Shown in pieces: positions 1 through 7,666 of a DNA stretch of 64,000 nt (the first letter of the stretch is position 1; each line of letters begins with the position of its first letter). The notes under the pieces were generated by a model, which saw only the letters and a program-made list of their open reading frames with translations, ran no database searches and had not been told where the DNA came from. The translations under genes and the position numbers were made by a program. The stretch comes from Oceaniglobus ichthyenteri (GTDB lineage: Bacteria > Pseudomonadota > Alphaproteobacteria > Rhodobacterales > Rhodobacteraceae). The stretch covers positions 1-64,000 of the forward strand of contig NZ_QAGK01000011.1 of the NCBI RefSeq assembly GCF_003057885.1, written 5' to 3'.

Positions 1-126
1 GCACAGCGCCATCGGCTATACTACGCCACAAGAAGCAGAGGACGCTTTCTATGAAAACTTAAACGGCCATGATAAAGCAGCCTAAGATTTGAACAAAACA
101 CTCTCCGGTAAACCCGGGGCGGTTCA
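1..126 (+). mobile_element. Right end of an IS3-family insertion sequence (partial)
   Basis: The window opens inside an insertion sequence. Read inward on the minus strand from 126, the end is TGAACCGCCCCGGGTTTACC, which begins with the TG typical of IS3-family terminal repeats. The end of a transposase frame (2-85) stops 41 bases inside this terminus. Only the 3' end is present, and the left end and any target duplication are outside the window. The boundary at 126 is inferred from the terminal dinucleotide. No second copy occurs in the window. Confidence 0.7.
2..85 (+). CDS. IS3-family transposase (OrfB), C-terminal 27 residues only
   Basis: This is an open frame entering from outside the window and ending at TAA 83-85. 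The translation starts HSAIGYTTPQEAEDAFYENL, which matches the usual C-terminal tail of IS3-family OrfB integrases (a 'RRHSALGYxSPxEFE' type segment that follows the last catalytic Glu of the DDE domain). The catalytic domain itself is outside the window, so activity cannot be judged. It lies just inside the element's right terminal repeat, as expected. Confidence 0.65.
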   Translation, partial: HSAIGYTTPQEAEDAFYENLNGHDKAA

Positions 127-341
127 GTATCGTCCGAGATAAACGCGTCAGCAGCAAGGGCCGGGCACGACGGGAGAAACACTTTCTCGGTCAGTTTCGC
201 GATTGCCAGCACATCGAGGCCGCGAGCCGCTGTGCGGCCTTCATCACGTTCGACAAAGCAGCCGCGAGACTTGCGAAAGCCACTTACTCTTACGCCGAAG
301 GGGCGACCCAAGTCATCTGCTTGGAAATTCGCGAAACCTGA
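127..341 (+). pseudogene. Remnant of a PIN-domain (VapC-type) toxin gene
   Basis: Directly after the insertion sequence a frame without start codon runs to TGA 339-341. Its end contains AAFITFDKAAARLAK followed by a short strand and a stop. That resembles the C-terminal third of PIN-domain ribonuclease toxins, where an 'FxTFDxxFA' segment carries a conserved acidic residue. The N-terminal part and the other metal-binding acidic residues are absent, and the first ~30 codons do not look like a PIN domain, so the gene appears truncated by the insertion and possibly frameshifted. No antitoxin is recognisable beside it. The family call rests on one short motif. Confidence 0.45.
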
Positions 342-396
342 GTGCCGCCCACGATCAAGCGATGCCTTCCGAAACCGGAAGAAATTGCTTGACACG

Positions 397-428
397 GTGT
401 GCACGGGAAACCGGCGTTTCGTGCACAC
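397..428. repeat. Perfect 9-bp inverted repeat between PIN remnant and tRNA
   Basis: GTGTGCACG (397-405) and CGTGCACAC (420-428) are exact reverse complements around a 14-base loop. No T-run follows on either strand, so it is not a typical intrinsic terminator. It could be an operator, a relic attachment or recombination site, or a rho-type hairpin. Function is unknown. Confidence 0.6.
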
Positions 429-456
429 TCATGACCCGTTTACATGAATAAGAAAG

Positions 457-533
457 TGGCGATCCCGGGAGGACTCGAACCCCCAACATCCTGATTAGAA
501 GTCAGGTGCTCTATCCAGTTGAGCTACGGGACC
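457..533 (-). tRNA. tRNA-Arg (anticodon TCT)
   Basis: On the minus strand a 77-base cloverleaf is visible, with acceptor arms GGTCCCG and CGGGATC (one G-U pair), a D-arm starting GCTC, anticodon loop CTTCTAA with anticodon TCT, a T-arm with GGTTCGAGTCC, discriminator G and an encoded CCA (457-459). It reads AGA codons, which are rare in this GC-rich genome. Its 3' end faces the IS/PIN debris at 1-456, the usual geometry for integration at a tRNA 3' end. Confidence 0.97.
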
Positions 534-541
534 GTTGCTCT

Positions 542-570
542 TTGATAACGGTTTGGAAAATGGTTCGCAA
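542..570 (-). promoter_or_regulatory. Likely sigma-70 promoter of tRNA-Arg
   Basis: On the minus strand TTGCGA (570-565) is followed after exactly 17 bases by TATCAA (547-542), ending 8 bases before the mature tRNA. Both boxes and spacing fit a housekeeping promoter. This is inferred from sequence only. Confidence 0.6.
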
Positions 571-764
571 GAAGGCGTGTTTTACTGACCGTTTGTTGTT
601 TCATCCTGTCGCGAAGCCAGATTCAGGTATTAGACGGCCCAGCCTTTGATCCTGTTTGGCTATCGCCCGGTGGGGCGGTTTTGTCGCGCCGACGTGCGGA
701 TGTCGACGGGTTGGGGTCATGCGTCTTTGGCCATCTTTTCGCAGAGATCAGGAATGGCTTATCT

Positions 765-789
765 GCGGAGGCTGCCCAAGCCTATCCGC
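765..789 (-). terminator. Hairpin just after the 795-1805 gene
   Basis: Six bases past the stop codon, minus-strand GCGG-AT-AGGCT pairs with AGCCT-CCGC around a 5-base loop. There is no U-run, so it would be a weak or rho-assisted terminator. The rest of 571-764 shows no gene or repeat that I recognise. Confidence 0.35.
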
Positions 790-794
790 TTTTC

Positions 795-1805
795 CTAATC
801 AAACGTCCCGGTCACGCGGCCCAAAAGCATGAAGGCGCGGGCGGTTCTTGTGTCGGTTAGGGCGGCGATTTCTGCATCGCTGGCGGTTTTTTCAAACTCG
901 ACGAATGTGTGGTCGAATTTGCGCAGGAAATGATGACAGGCGTCGCGAAATATCGCATCGCTGCGCATGCGTGCGGCTGACAAGGCAAGAGATGAACGAT
1001 CACGAATGCCGCCCAATGGGGCGACGGCGCGGCCTCTTTCGCCTTGGGCAAATTTGCGCCAGATGTCGGGCCGTGCCCGGTCGGGGCGCAGATCATCCAT
1101 GTAAATTCCGTCTTGCGACAGCAGGGTCAGCACATCCTGGGCCGCCTGCACCAACTGCGCGGCGCGCCGATCTTGCAAGGCCCGGCGCAGGGCGCGAAAC
1201 CCGTCCTTGTCTTCGGGGTTCTCGGGGAATTGCAGGGCCGAAATGAAATCGGCGGTTGCAAGGGGTTGGGCCAGGGAATCGGCAGGTGTGCCCAGGGCCA
1301 GGCTGGCCTGTTGTTCGGTCTGGCCCGGGGCCGGGGCTGGGGGAAGTGGCGGTGTCTGCGGGCGAATTGAAATGAACGTCGCCAGAACCGTTTCGGTCTT
1401 TTTCTGCTGTTCGACAATTTCATTCAGCTTGCGCGCAACCTCGGGCGAGGCGCCGGTTGCCGTGGTCTTTTGCGCCTTGAGATAGGCGGCGCGAATACCG
1501 TCGATGGCCAGATGCAGGCGCGCGGATTCTTCGCGCATCACGCGGGCGCTGCGCATCGCGGCGGCCCCGACCCAGATCAGTGCCACGGGCAGGAAAATCG
1601 CCAAAAGCGTGGTCACCAGGCGCAAGGGATCAAACCCCGTGCTGCTGACCCCGGTGCCGAGCATGAGAAAGAAAATCCCCGTGCCGATCAGCCAGAGCAA
1701 GGCGAGCACCAATGCCAATTTATCCCCGTCGCTCATCACGGGCGCGGGGGGCGGTTTGGCATAAATGCCAAGATCAACGGCGCGGTCTTGATCTGTCTCG
1801 GCCAT
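795..1805 (-). CDS. Conserved membrane protein of unknown function
   Basis: This is a 336-residue protein that I recognise only as a Rhodobacterales-type hypothetical. It begins with a soluble N-terminus, has two hydrophobic segments at about residues 30-51 and 63-84, then a charged helical stretch (about 85-145) likely to form a coiled coil, a short proline-rich linker (about 150-162) and a soluble C-terminal half without known motifs. The start at 1805 (MAETDQ) was chosen because GAAAGGA lies 5 bases upstream. An in-frame start 21 bases further out lacks this site. It sits 31 bases downstream of greA on the same strand and is probably cotranscribed. No function is assigned. Confidence 0.8.
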   Translation of the reverse strand: MAETDQDRAVDLGIYAKPPPAPVMSDGDKLALVLALLWLIGTGIFFLMLGTGVSSTGFDPLRLVTTLLAIFLPVALIWVGAAAMRSARVMREESARLHLAIDGIRAAYLKAQKTTATGASPEVARKLNEIVEQQKKTETVLATFISIRPQTPPLPPAPAPGQTEQQASLALGTPADSLAQPLATADFISALQFPENPEDKDGFRALRRALQDRRAAQLVQAAQDVLTLLSQDGIYMDDLRPDRARPDIWRKFAQGERGRAVAPLGGIRDRSSLALSAARMRSDAIFRDACHHFLRKFDHTFVEFEKTASDAEIAALTDTRTARAFMLLGRVTGTFD

Positions 1806-1836
1806 TACAATCCTTTCGGGGGGCATCGCCCGCCGG

Positions 1837-2307
1837 TCAGCTGTAGACGATTTTCAGCACTTCATAGCTTTTCTCACCGCCGGGCGTGCGCACTTCGACG
1901 CTGTCGCCTTCGTCTTTGCCGATCAGGGCGCGGGCGAGAGGGGATTTGATGTTCAACTTGCCCGCTTCCAGGTTTGCTTCGGGTTCGCCGACGATCTGAT
2001 AGGTCTTTTCGGCCTCGGTGTCTTCATCGACCAATGTGACCCAGGCGCCGAACTTGATCGTGCCCGACATTTTTGAAGTGTCGATCACATCGGCCAGGGA
2101 CAAAATCCCTTCGATTTCCTTGATCCGGCCTTCGATAAAGCTCTGCTTTTCCTTGGCGGAATGATATTCGGCGTTTTCAGACAGATCGCCGTGTTCGCGG
2201 GCCTCGGCGATGGCACGAATGATCGCTGGCCGCTCAACGCTTTTCAGGTTTTTCAGCTCCGCGTTCAGGGCGGTCTGGCCATTTTTTGTCAGTGGAATTT
2301 TTTCCAT
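1837..2307 (-). CDS. greA: Transcription elongation factor GreA
   Basis: GreA inserts into the secondary channel of RNA polymerase and stimulates cleavage of backtracked transcripts. The 156-residue length is typical. Residues 1-75 form the long coiled-coil finger, with the tip motif GDLSENAEY placing the acidic pair at D41 and E44, where family members coordinate the catalytic magnesium. Residues about 80-156 form the FKBP-like C-terminal domain with the [10 protein letters not shown] segment. It starts at ATG 2307 and is followed by an uncharacterised membrane protein gene. A promoter-like sequence lies about 45 bases upstream. Confidence 0.98.
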   Translation of the reverse strand: MEKIPLTKNGQTALNAELKNLKSVERPAIIRAIAEAREHGDLSENAEYHSAKEKQSFIEGRIKEIEGILSLADVIDTSKMSGTIKFGAWVTLVDEDTEAEKTYQIVGEPEANLEAGKLNIKSPLARALIGKDEGDSVEVRTPGGEKSYEVLKIVYS

Positions 2308-2351
2308 GTGTCAGGTCAGCCTTAATCAATTACATCGCAAAAGAGTCACGC

Positions 2352-2381
2352 TGTTAATCCAAGCCACGGGCACAAAGTCAA
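2352..2381 (-). promoter_or_regulatory. Possible promoter of greA
   Basis: Minus-strand TTGACT (2381-2376) and TTAACA (2357-2352) are separated by 18 bases, about 45 bases before the greA start. The -35 box is strong and the -10 box moderate. Confidence 0.45.
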
Positions 2382-2468
2382 TAGGAGGCGCCCGACCTTC
2401 GGCTTAGTTTTGCCGGATTGTCGCGGTAGGCAGGAAAAACGATCATCCAGATGAGGTGTCGGGCCACT

Positions 2469-3461
2469 ATGACATTGTTTTTGCGGTTTACTGCGATCTA
2501 CGTTCTGTTCGGAATGGGATTTGTGGTGGTGTTTCGGGCCTCGCCACTGGCCCTCATCCTGGACATGGCGGCAGATGTGTCGGCGGTGACGTTGATGTTT
2601 TTCGATCAGGGCGTGTGGCCGCTGGCGGTGTTTTGCGCGCTGTTTTTCTTTTTGCCGCGGGGCGAACTTTTGCGCCGTATTCCTTTGGCCCTGGCGGGGC
2701 TGATGGGGTGCAGTTTGTTTTTTCTGACCTTCACCATGGTCAAGACTTCGCTGCCGTCGGCCGTGCCGTTCTGGGCCGATGGGGTGTTGGGGCATGTGGA
2801 TCGGGCGATGCATTTCGGTGTTGACCCGTGGGTGATCACCCACGCGATGCTTCCGGATTGGCCGGGCAATTCGTTTCAGGTGTATTATATCGGCCTGTGG
2901 ATCATGCCGGCGCTGTTTTTTCCGGTTTTACTGGCGCTTTTTGATGGCGATGAGGCGCGTGTGCGAAAATACGTCATTTTGTATATCTGGGCCTGGGTGG
3001 GTGTTGGCACACTTTTTGCAATGGCTCTAATGTCGGGGGGGCCGATTTATCATCAGCATCTGACCGGCAGCGATATGTTTGCGCCGTTGTATGAAACACT
3101 CGCCACATCCGGCATTACCGACAGCGTGGTGGGCGCCACCCAGTCGATGCTGTGGGCGGCCTATGCCAGTGGCGGGCAGAACCTCGGCTCGGGAATTTCG
3201 GCGTTTCCCAGTGTTCATGTGGCTGTGGCCAGTGTGATTGGCCTGTATGTGATTGACAGGTGGCGGATTGCCCTGATCCCCATGGTTGTGATGATCGCCG
3301 GATATCAGATCCTGTCGGTGCATCTGGGGTGGCACTATGCGATTGATGGGTATTTTTCGATCCTGACCGTGCTTGCGCTCAGGGCGGTACTGACGCGTCA
3401 TGCGGTAAAACACGATTTTGCATCCGACCCGGCCCAATGGCCTGATCTTGCAGAAAACTGA
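2469..3461 (+). CDS. PAP2-superfamily membrane phosphatase/phosphotransferase
   Basis: This is a multi-pass inner-membrane protein of about 330 residues. Two hallmark PAP2 motifs are present: SAFPSVHVA near residues 244-252 (the PSGH-type motif 2 with its histidine) and HLGWHYAID near 285-293 (motif 3, H-x3-D). The first motif (K-x6-RP) is not evident, which together with the length resembles the inositolphosphotransferase/'aureobasidin resistance' branch more than small lipid phosphatases. The natural substrate is probably a lipid-linked phosphate, but this is inference. Two starts are possible, ATG 2451 and ATG 2469. I prefer 2469 because it begins directly with the first membrane helix and follows a GAGG. 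It is transcribed away from greA. Confidence 0.8.
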   Translation: MTLFLRFTAIYVLFGMGFVVVFRASPLALILDMAADVSAVTLMFFDQGVWPLAVFCALFFFLPRGELLRRIPLALAGLMGCSLFFLTFTMVKTSLPSAVPFWADGVLGHVDRAMHFGVDPWVITHAMLPDWPGNSFQVYYIGLWIMPALFFPVLLALFDGDEARVRKYVILYIWAWVGVGTLFAMALMSGGPIYHQHLTGSDMFAPLYETLATSGITDSVVGATQSMLWAAYASGGQNLGSGISAFPSVHVAVASVIGLYVIDRWRIALIPMVVMIAGYQILSVHLGWHYAIDGYFSILTVLALRAVLTRHAVKHDFASDPAQWPDLAEN

Positions 3462-3530
3462 CGATGGAACCAAATCAGAGGCCGAGGGTTGTGAGATCAC
3501 AAGCGTGTTATCTGAAGGGACAAGGAAATC

Positions 3531-3605
3531 ATGAGAAATATTTTTTACATCATCGGCGTTATTGTCGTTATCGTTGCAATCTTGTCTTTTGCCGGCATCG
3601 TTTAA
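3531..3605 (+). CDS. 24-residue single-pass membrane peptide ahead of creA
   Basis: A tiny gene starts at ATG 3531 with AAGGAAATC directly upstream, a good ribosome-binding site. The product begins MRNIFYIIGVIVVIVAI and is almost entirely one hydrophobic helix, ending FAGIV. Its stop TAA (3603-3605) overlaps the ATG of creA (TAATG), so creA translation is probably coupled to it. No homologue of known function comes to mind. It could be a genuine micro-protein of the membrane or a translated leader that sets creA expression. Support is the ribosome-binding site, the coherent transmembrane sequence and the overlap. Confidence 0.65.
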   Translation: MRNIFYIIGVIVVIVAILSFAGIV

Positions 3606-4069
3606 TGCGCTTTTTGGGTTTTATCGCGGTTGTTGCCGGACTGGCCCTGTTTTCGGGTCAGGCGGCAACCGCCGAAGAGGTTGGAAATGTCGATGTTGAC
3701 TGGTTGGGCAATGACATCATCATCGAAGCGTTCGGTGATCCGAAGGTTGAGGGTGTGACCTGCCATGTGGCATATTTTGACCGAGGCCTGATTGACCGTT
3801 TGCAAAAAGGCAACTGGTTCGAAGACCCGTCAAATTCGTCGATCTCGTGCCGTCAGACCGGGCCGATTACAATCGGTGACATTGAAGAGGACGACGATGG
3901 CGAAAGCGTGTTTTCCGAACGCCGTTCGATCATCTGGAAATCGCTGAATGTGCGGCGCATCTTTGATAAATCAAACCAGACATTGATTTATATCGCCCAT
4001 GCCCGGCAGGTGCAGGATGGTTCGGCTAAGATGGCGATTTCAACCGTGCCTTTGTATCAGGGGCCGTAG
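3605..4069 (+). CDS. creA: CreA family periplasmic protein
   Basis: This 154-residue protein has a signal peptide (residues 1 to about 23, MRFLGFIAVV... ending ATA) followed by a CreA/PF05981 domain: an EEVGNVDVDW opening, a conserved CHVAYFD segment, an SCRQTGPI segment and a terminal AKMAISTVPL. Two conserved cysteines could form a disulfide in the periplasm. The molecular role of CreA is unknown; in E. coli it lies beside the creBCD signalling genes, which are absent here. The start at 3605 is taken because longer in-frame readings are not signal-peptide-like and because of the TAATG junction with the 24-residue peptide. Confidence 0.88.
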   Translation: MRFLGFIAVVAGLALFSGQAATAEEVGNVDVDWLGNDIIIEAFGDPKVEGVTCHVAYFDRGLIDRLQKGNWFEDPSNSSISCRQTGPITIGDIEEDDDGESVFSERRSIIWKSLNVRRIFDKSNQTLIYIAHARQVQDGSAKMAISTVPLYQGP

Positions 4070-4192
4070 GCGGATAGCAGAGCCTGCTTCTTCGTGTCGC
4101 AAAATCGCTGTTGCGATTGACCCATGGCCCCTTGGTTGTCTATCCCTGCGGCTATGGCCCTTGCGGGGCCAGAGCATAGGGAGAGGCAAAGC

Positions 4193-5839
4193 ATGACCGA
4201 ACGCGAATCCATGGAATACGATGTTGTCATCGTGGGGGCCGGGCCTGCCGGGCTTTCGGCTGCGATCCGGCTGAAACAGCTTGACGCGGATTTGAACGTG
4301 GTCGTGTTGGAAAAGGGATCAGAGGTCGGCGCGCATATTCTGTCGGGTGCCGTTCTGGATCCATCCGGTTTGGATGCGCTGTTGCCCGACTGGCGCGACA
4401 TGGGCGCGCCAATTACCGTGCCGGTGGTCGAAGACAACTTTTACATGTTGGGCGCCGGGGGCAAAATCCGCGTTCCAAATTTTGCGATGCCGCCATTGAT
4501 GAACAATCACGGCTGTTTCATCGTTTCCATGGGCAATGTGTGCCGCTGGATGGCCGAGTTGGCCGAAGGGCTGGGCGTTGAAATATTTCCCGGCATGGCC
4601 TGTTCCGAGTTGGTGTTTGGCCCGGATGGTGCGGTGACCGGCGTTGTCGCGGGCGAATTTGGCCGCAATCCCGACGGCACAGAAGGGCCGGGATATGAGC
4701 CGGGCATGGAGTTGTTGGGCAAATACGTGTTCCTGTCCGAAGGTGTGCGCGGATCGCTGAGCAAACAGGTGATTGCCAAATATAACCTTGATGCCGATTC
4801 AGACGTTCAGAAATACGGTCTGGGCATGAAGGAAATCTGGGAAATCGATCCGGCCAAACACAAACCCGGCACCGTGACCCACACCATGGGGTGGCCTCTG
4901 GGCAGTAATGCCGGGGGCGGATCCTTTATTTATCACATTGATAATAATCAGGTTTATGTGGGTTTCGTGGTGCATCTGAACTATGAAAACCCGTATCTGT
5001 ATCCCTATATGGAATTTCAGCAGTTCAAACATCACCCGGTGGTGGCCGACCTTTTGAAGGGCGGCAAACGGGTGGCATATGGCGCGCGGGCCATTTCCGA
5101 AGGCGGATATCAATCAATTCCGCAAACGGCGTTTCCGGGCGGTGTTTTATTGGGCTGTTCGGCGGGTTTGGTCAACGTGCCGCGGATCAAGGGCAACCAT
5201 AACGCCATGCTGTCGGGCAAACTGGCCGCGGAACAGGCGTTCGCGGCGATTGGCGCGGGCCGGTCGGGCGACACGCTGGATGGCTACGATTCCGAACTCA
5301 AAAGCGGCCCGATCGGGCAGGATTTGAAAAAAGTGCGCAATGTCAAACCATTGTGGAGCAAATTCGGGCTTCTGACTTCGCTTGGATTGGGTGGGTTGGA
5401 TATGTGGACAAACACCCTGTTGGGCATGTCATTTTTTGGGACACTCAAACACGGGAAATCCGATGCCGAAGCGACGCGCAAACACTTTGGATATGCGCCG
5501 ATTGATTACCCCAAACCCGATGGGGTGTTGTCGTTTGACCGGCTGACCAACGTCAGTTTTTCAATGACAAACCACGAGGAAAGTCAGCCCGCGCATCTGA
5601 AGCTGGCCGATCCGGCGATTCCTGTCGATTATAACCTGCCTGATTATGCCGGCCCGTCGGCCCGGTACTGCCCCGCAGGTGTGTACGAATTCATCAAGGA
5701 AGAGGGCAAACCGACCCGGTTTCAGATCAATTTCCAGAACTGCGTGCATTGCAAAACCTGTGATATCAAGGATCCGGCGCAAAATATCACCTGGACCGTG
5801 CCCCAGGGCGGAGATGGGCCGAACTATCCCAATATGTAA
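4193..5839 (+). CDS. Electron transfer flavoprotein-ubiquinone oxidoreductase
   Basis: ETF-QO passes electrons from reduced ETF (fatty-acid and amino-acid dehydrogenases) to ubiquinone at the inner membrane. The 548-residue protein has an N-terminal FAD-binding VIVGAGPAGLSAA (about residues 13-25), the central ubiquinone/FAD region, and a C-terminal ferredoxin-like part. There C493, then C517, C520 and C523 (NCVHCKTC) supply the four ligands of the 4Fe-4S cluster. ATG 4193 is chosen since GAGAGG precedes it and the fold begins a few residues later. It stands alone, with a GC hairpin after the stop. Confidence 0.97.
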   Translation: MTERESMEYDVVIVGAGPAGLSAAIRLKQLDADLNVVVLEKGSEVGAHILSGAVLDPSGLDALLPDWRDMGAPITVPVVEDNFYMLGAGGKIRVPNFAMPPLMNNHGCFIVSMGNVCRWMAELAEGLGVEIFPGMACSELVFGPDGAVTGVVAGEFGRNPDGTEGPGYEPGMELLGKYVFLSEGVRGSLSKQVIAKYNLDADSDVQKYGLGMKEIWEIDPAKHKPGTVTHTMGWPLGSNAGGGSFIYHIDNNQVYVGFVVHLNYENPYLYPYMEFQQFKHHPVVADLLKGGKRVAYGARAISEGGYQSIPQTAFPGGVLLGCSAGLVNVPRIKGNHNAMLSGKLAAEQAFAAIGAGRSGDTLDGYDSELKSGPIGQDLKKVRNVKPLWSKFGLLTSLGLGGLDMWTNTLLGMSFFGTLKHGKSDAEATRKHFGYAPIDYPKPDGVLSFDRLTNVSFSMTNHEESQPAHLKLADPAIPVDYNLPDYAGPSARYCPAGVYEFIKEEGKPTRFQINFQNCVHCKTCDIKDPAQNITWTVPQGGDGPNYPNM

Positions 5840-5851
5840 CGGTTTCGTCAG

Positions 5852-5873
5852 GGGCGGCGGCATTGCGCCGCCC
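5852..5873 (+). terminator. GC hairpin after ETF-QO
   Basis: GGGCGGCG (5852-5859) pairs perfectly with CGCCGCCC (5866-5873) around a 6-base loop, 13 bases after the stop codon. No T-run follows, so termination is probably weak or rho-assisted. Confidence 0.45.
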
Positions 5874-5959
5874 AGCATGGACTTGGCCGGGGACTGACAC
5901 TAGATTCCAGAACAGCCGGGGGTGATTGGCACCCGCGTGATTTGCGAAAAGGTTTGTCC

Positions 5960-7666
5960 ATGCCCGTGACACAGCATCTGCGTTTTCTTGCTTTGGCGGC
6001 GGGTCTGGGCCTGTCCAGTCCGGTCTGGGCCGATGTGAATGCGGGCGCATATCTGGCAGGGCGCACGGCGGCCACCACATATGATTTTGCCGCCGCGTCG
6101 CAATATTTTGCCCAGGCATTGCTGCGCGATCCGGGCAATCCGCAGATCATGGAACTTGCCAATACCGCCTATCTGGGGTTGGGCGATGTCGACCGGGCCG
6201 TGGTTATCGCCCGGCAGATGATCGCAACCGGGGACGAAAGCCAAATTGCAAATCTGGTGCTGTTGGGCGATGCAGCGGCCAACGGAAAATGGGGAAACAT
6301 CATCGCCGATCTGGATGCCGGGCAAACCGTGGGCCCGTTGTTTGACGGGCTTTTGCGCGGCTGGGCGATGTTGGAAGGTGGTGATATCGCCGCTGCCGTC
6401 GCCCAGTTTGATGTGGTCAGCAATACCCAGGGCGTGCAGGCGTTCGGTCAGTATCACAAGGGGCTGGCCTTGGCGGCCACCGGCGATTTTGCCGCCGCCG
6501 CCGATGTTCTGGCCGACCCCGATATGCGGCTGACCCGGCGCGGTTTGGTGGCGCGGGCGCAGATTTTATCGCAGTTGGGCGAATTCGAACAGGCCATCAC
6601 CGTCTTGCGCGATGTGTTCGGCCAGGATGTGGATCGCGCTCTGGAAGAGTTGATCACGACTCTGGAGGCGGGCGAGGCGGTGCCGTTTGACATCACGCCC
6701 AATGCCACCGCCGGTGTGGCCGAAGTGTTCTTTTCCATCGCCAATGCCCTGAGCGGTGAGCCAAATCTGGGTTACACCCTGTTTTATGCGCGGATGGTTG
6801 AACATTTGCGCCCTGATCACGTCGAAGGCATGCTTCTGACCGCCGGTTTGCTTGAACAGATGAACCGGTTCGATCTGGCAATTGCGGCCTATGGCCGTGT
6901 GCCGCGCGATCACCCGGCATCGGACGCTGCGCAATTGGGCCGGGCCGAGGCGTTGCGCAAATCGGGCCGCGTCGAGGCCGCGATCGAGGCGATTCAGCAA
7001 GTGGCCCAACAGCGCCCTGATCTGCCCGTCGTGTACGTGACCCTGGGCGATACCCTGCGCGAACAGGATCGTTTCGATGAGGCGGCAAAGGCGTATGATC
7101 AGGCTGTGGCCTTGTTGGAAAAACCGGCTGCCGGGCAGTGGATCATATATTTCGCCCGCGCCATCACATACGAGCGGACCGATAGATGGCCCGAGGCCGA
7201 GGCCGATTTTCGCACAGCGCTTGAGCTTAATCCCGATCAGCCGCAGGTTTTGAATTACCTTGGTTACTCTTATGTCGAGAAACAGCAAAATCTGGATGAG
7301 GCGCTGGCGATGATTGAACGCGCCGTCGCCGCCAGCCCCGATAGCGGTTACATCACCGACAGTCTGGGCTGGGTGTTTTACCGTCTGGGCCGCTACGATG
7401 AAGCGGTGGCGCCGATGGAGCGCGCGGTGGAATTGATGCCGGTTGATCCGGTGATCAACGATCACTTGGGCGATGTCTATTGGGCCGTTGGCCGTAAATT
7501 GGAAGCGCAGTTTCAGTGGAAGCGCGCGCTGTCATTCATTGATCCCGCCGATACCGACGGCGAGGCCGATCCGGTGCGCATCAAACGCAAGCTGGAGGTC
7601 GGATTGGACGTGGTGTTGCAAGAAGAGGGCGCGCCGCCCCTGACCGTGGCCAATGACGACGGCTGA
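5960..7666 (+). CDS. Secreted tetratricopeptide-repeat protein
   Basis: This 568-residue protein has a signal peptide (residues 1-24, ending PVWA) and no lipobox, so it is probably periplasmic. From about residue 30 to the end the sequence is a series of helical TPR units, clearest between about 360 and 530, with repeated patterns such as 'A..AY..AL.L.P..P..L..LGY'. TPR arrays act as protein-binding scaffolds, and no catalytic domain is visible. The start at 5960 follows AAAAGG; a TTG 18 bases upstream would spoil the signal peptide. Its last 14 bases overlap ispE, so the two genes are probably translationally coupled. The binding partner is unknown. Confidence 0.85.
   Translation: MPVTQHLRFLALAAGLGLSSPVWADVNAGAYLAGRTAATTYDFAAASQYFAQALLRDPGNPQIMELANTAYLGLGDVDRAVVIARQMIATGDESQIANLVLLGDAAANGKWGNIIADLDAGQTVGPLFDGLLRGWAMLEGGDIAAAVAQFDVVSNTQGVQAFGQYHKGLALAATGDFAAAADVLADPDMRLTRRGLVARAQILSQLGEFEQAITVLRDVFGQDVDRALEELITTLEAGEAVPFDITPNATAGVAEVFFSIANALSGEPNLGYTLFYARMVEHLRPDHVEGMLLTAGLLEQMNRFDLAIAAYGRVPRDHPASDAAQLGRAEALRKSGRVEAAIEAIQQVAQQRPDLPVVYVTLGDTLREQDRFDEAAKAYDQAVALLEKPAAGQWIIYFARAITYERTDRWPEAEADFRTALELNPDQPQVLNYLGYSYVEKQQNLDEALAMIERAVAASPDSGYITDSLGWVFYRLGRYDEAVAPMERAVELMPVDPVINDHLGDVYWAVGRKLEAQFQWKRALSFIDPADTDGEADPVRIKRKLEVGLDVVLQEEGAPPLTVANDDG

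Noticed and set aside
21-428. Minus-strand 135-codon frame across the IS end and PIN remnant
   Set aside because: It crosses the IS boundary, is low in recognisable motifs and opposes two identifiable plus-strand remnants.
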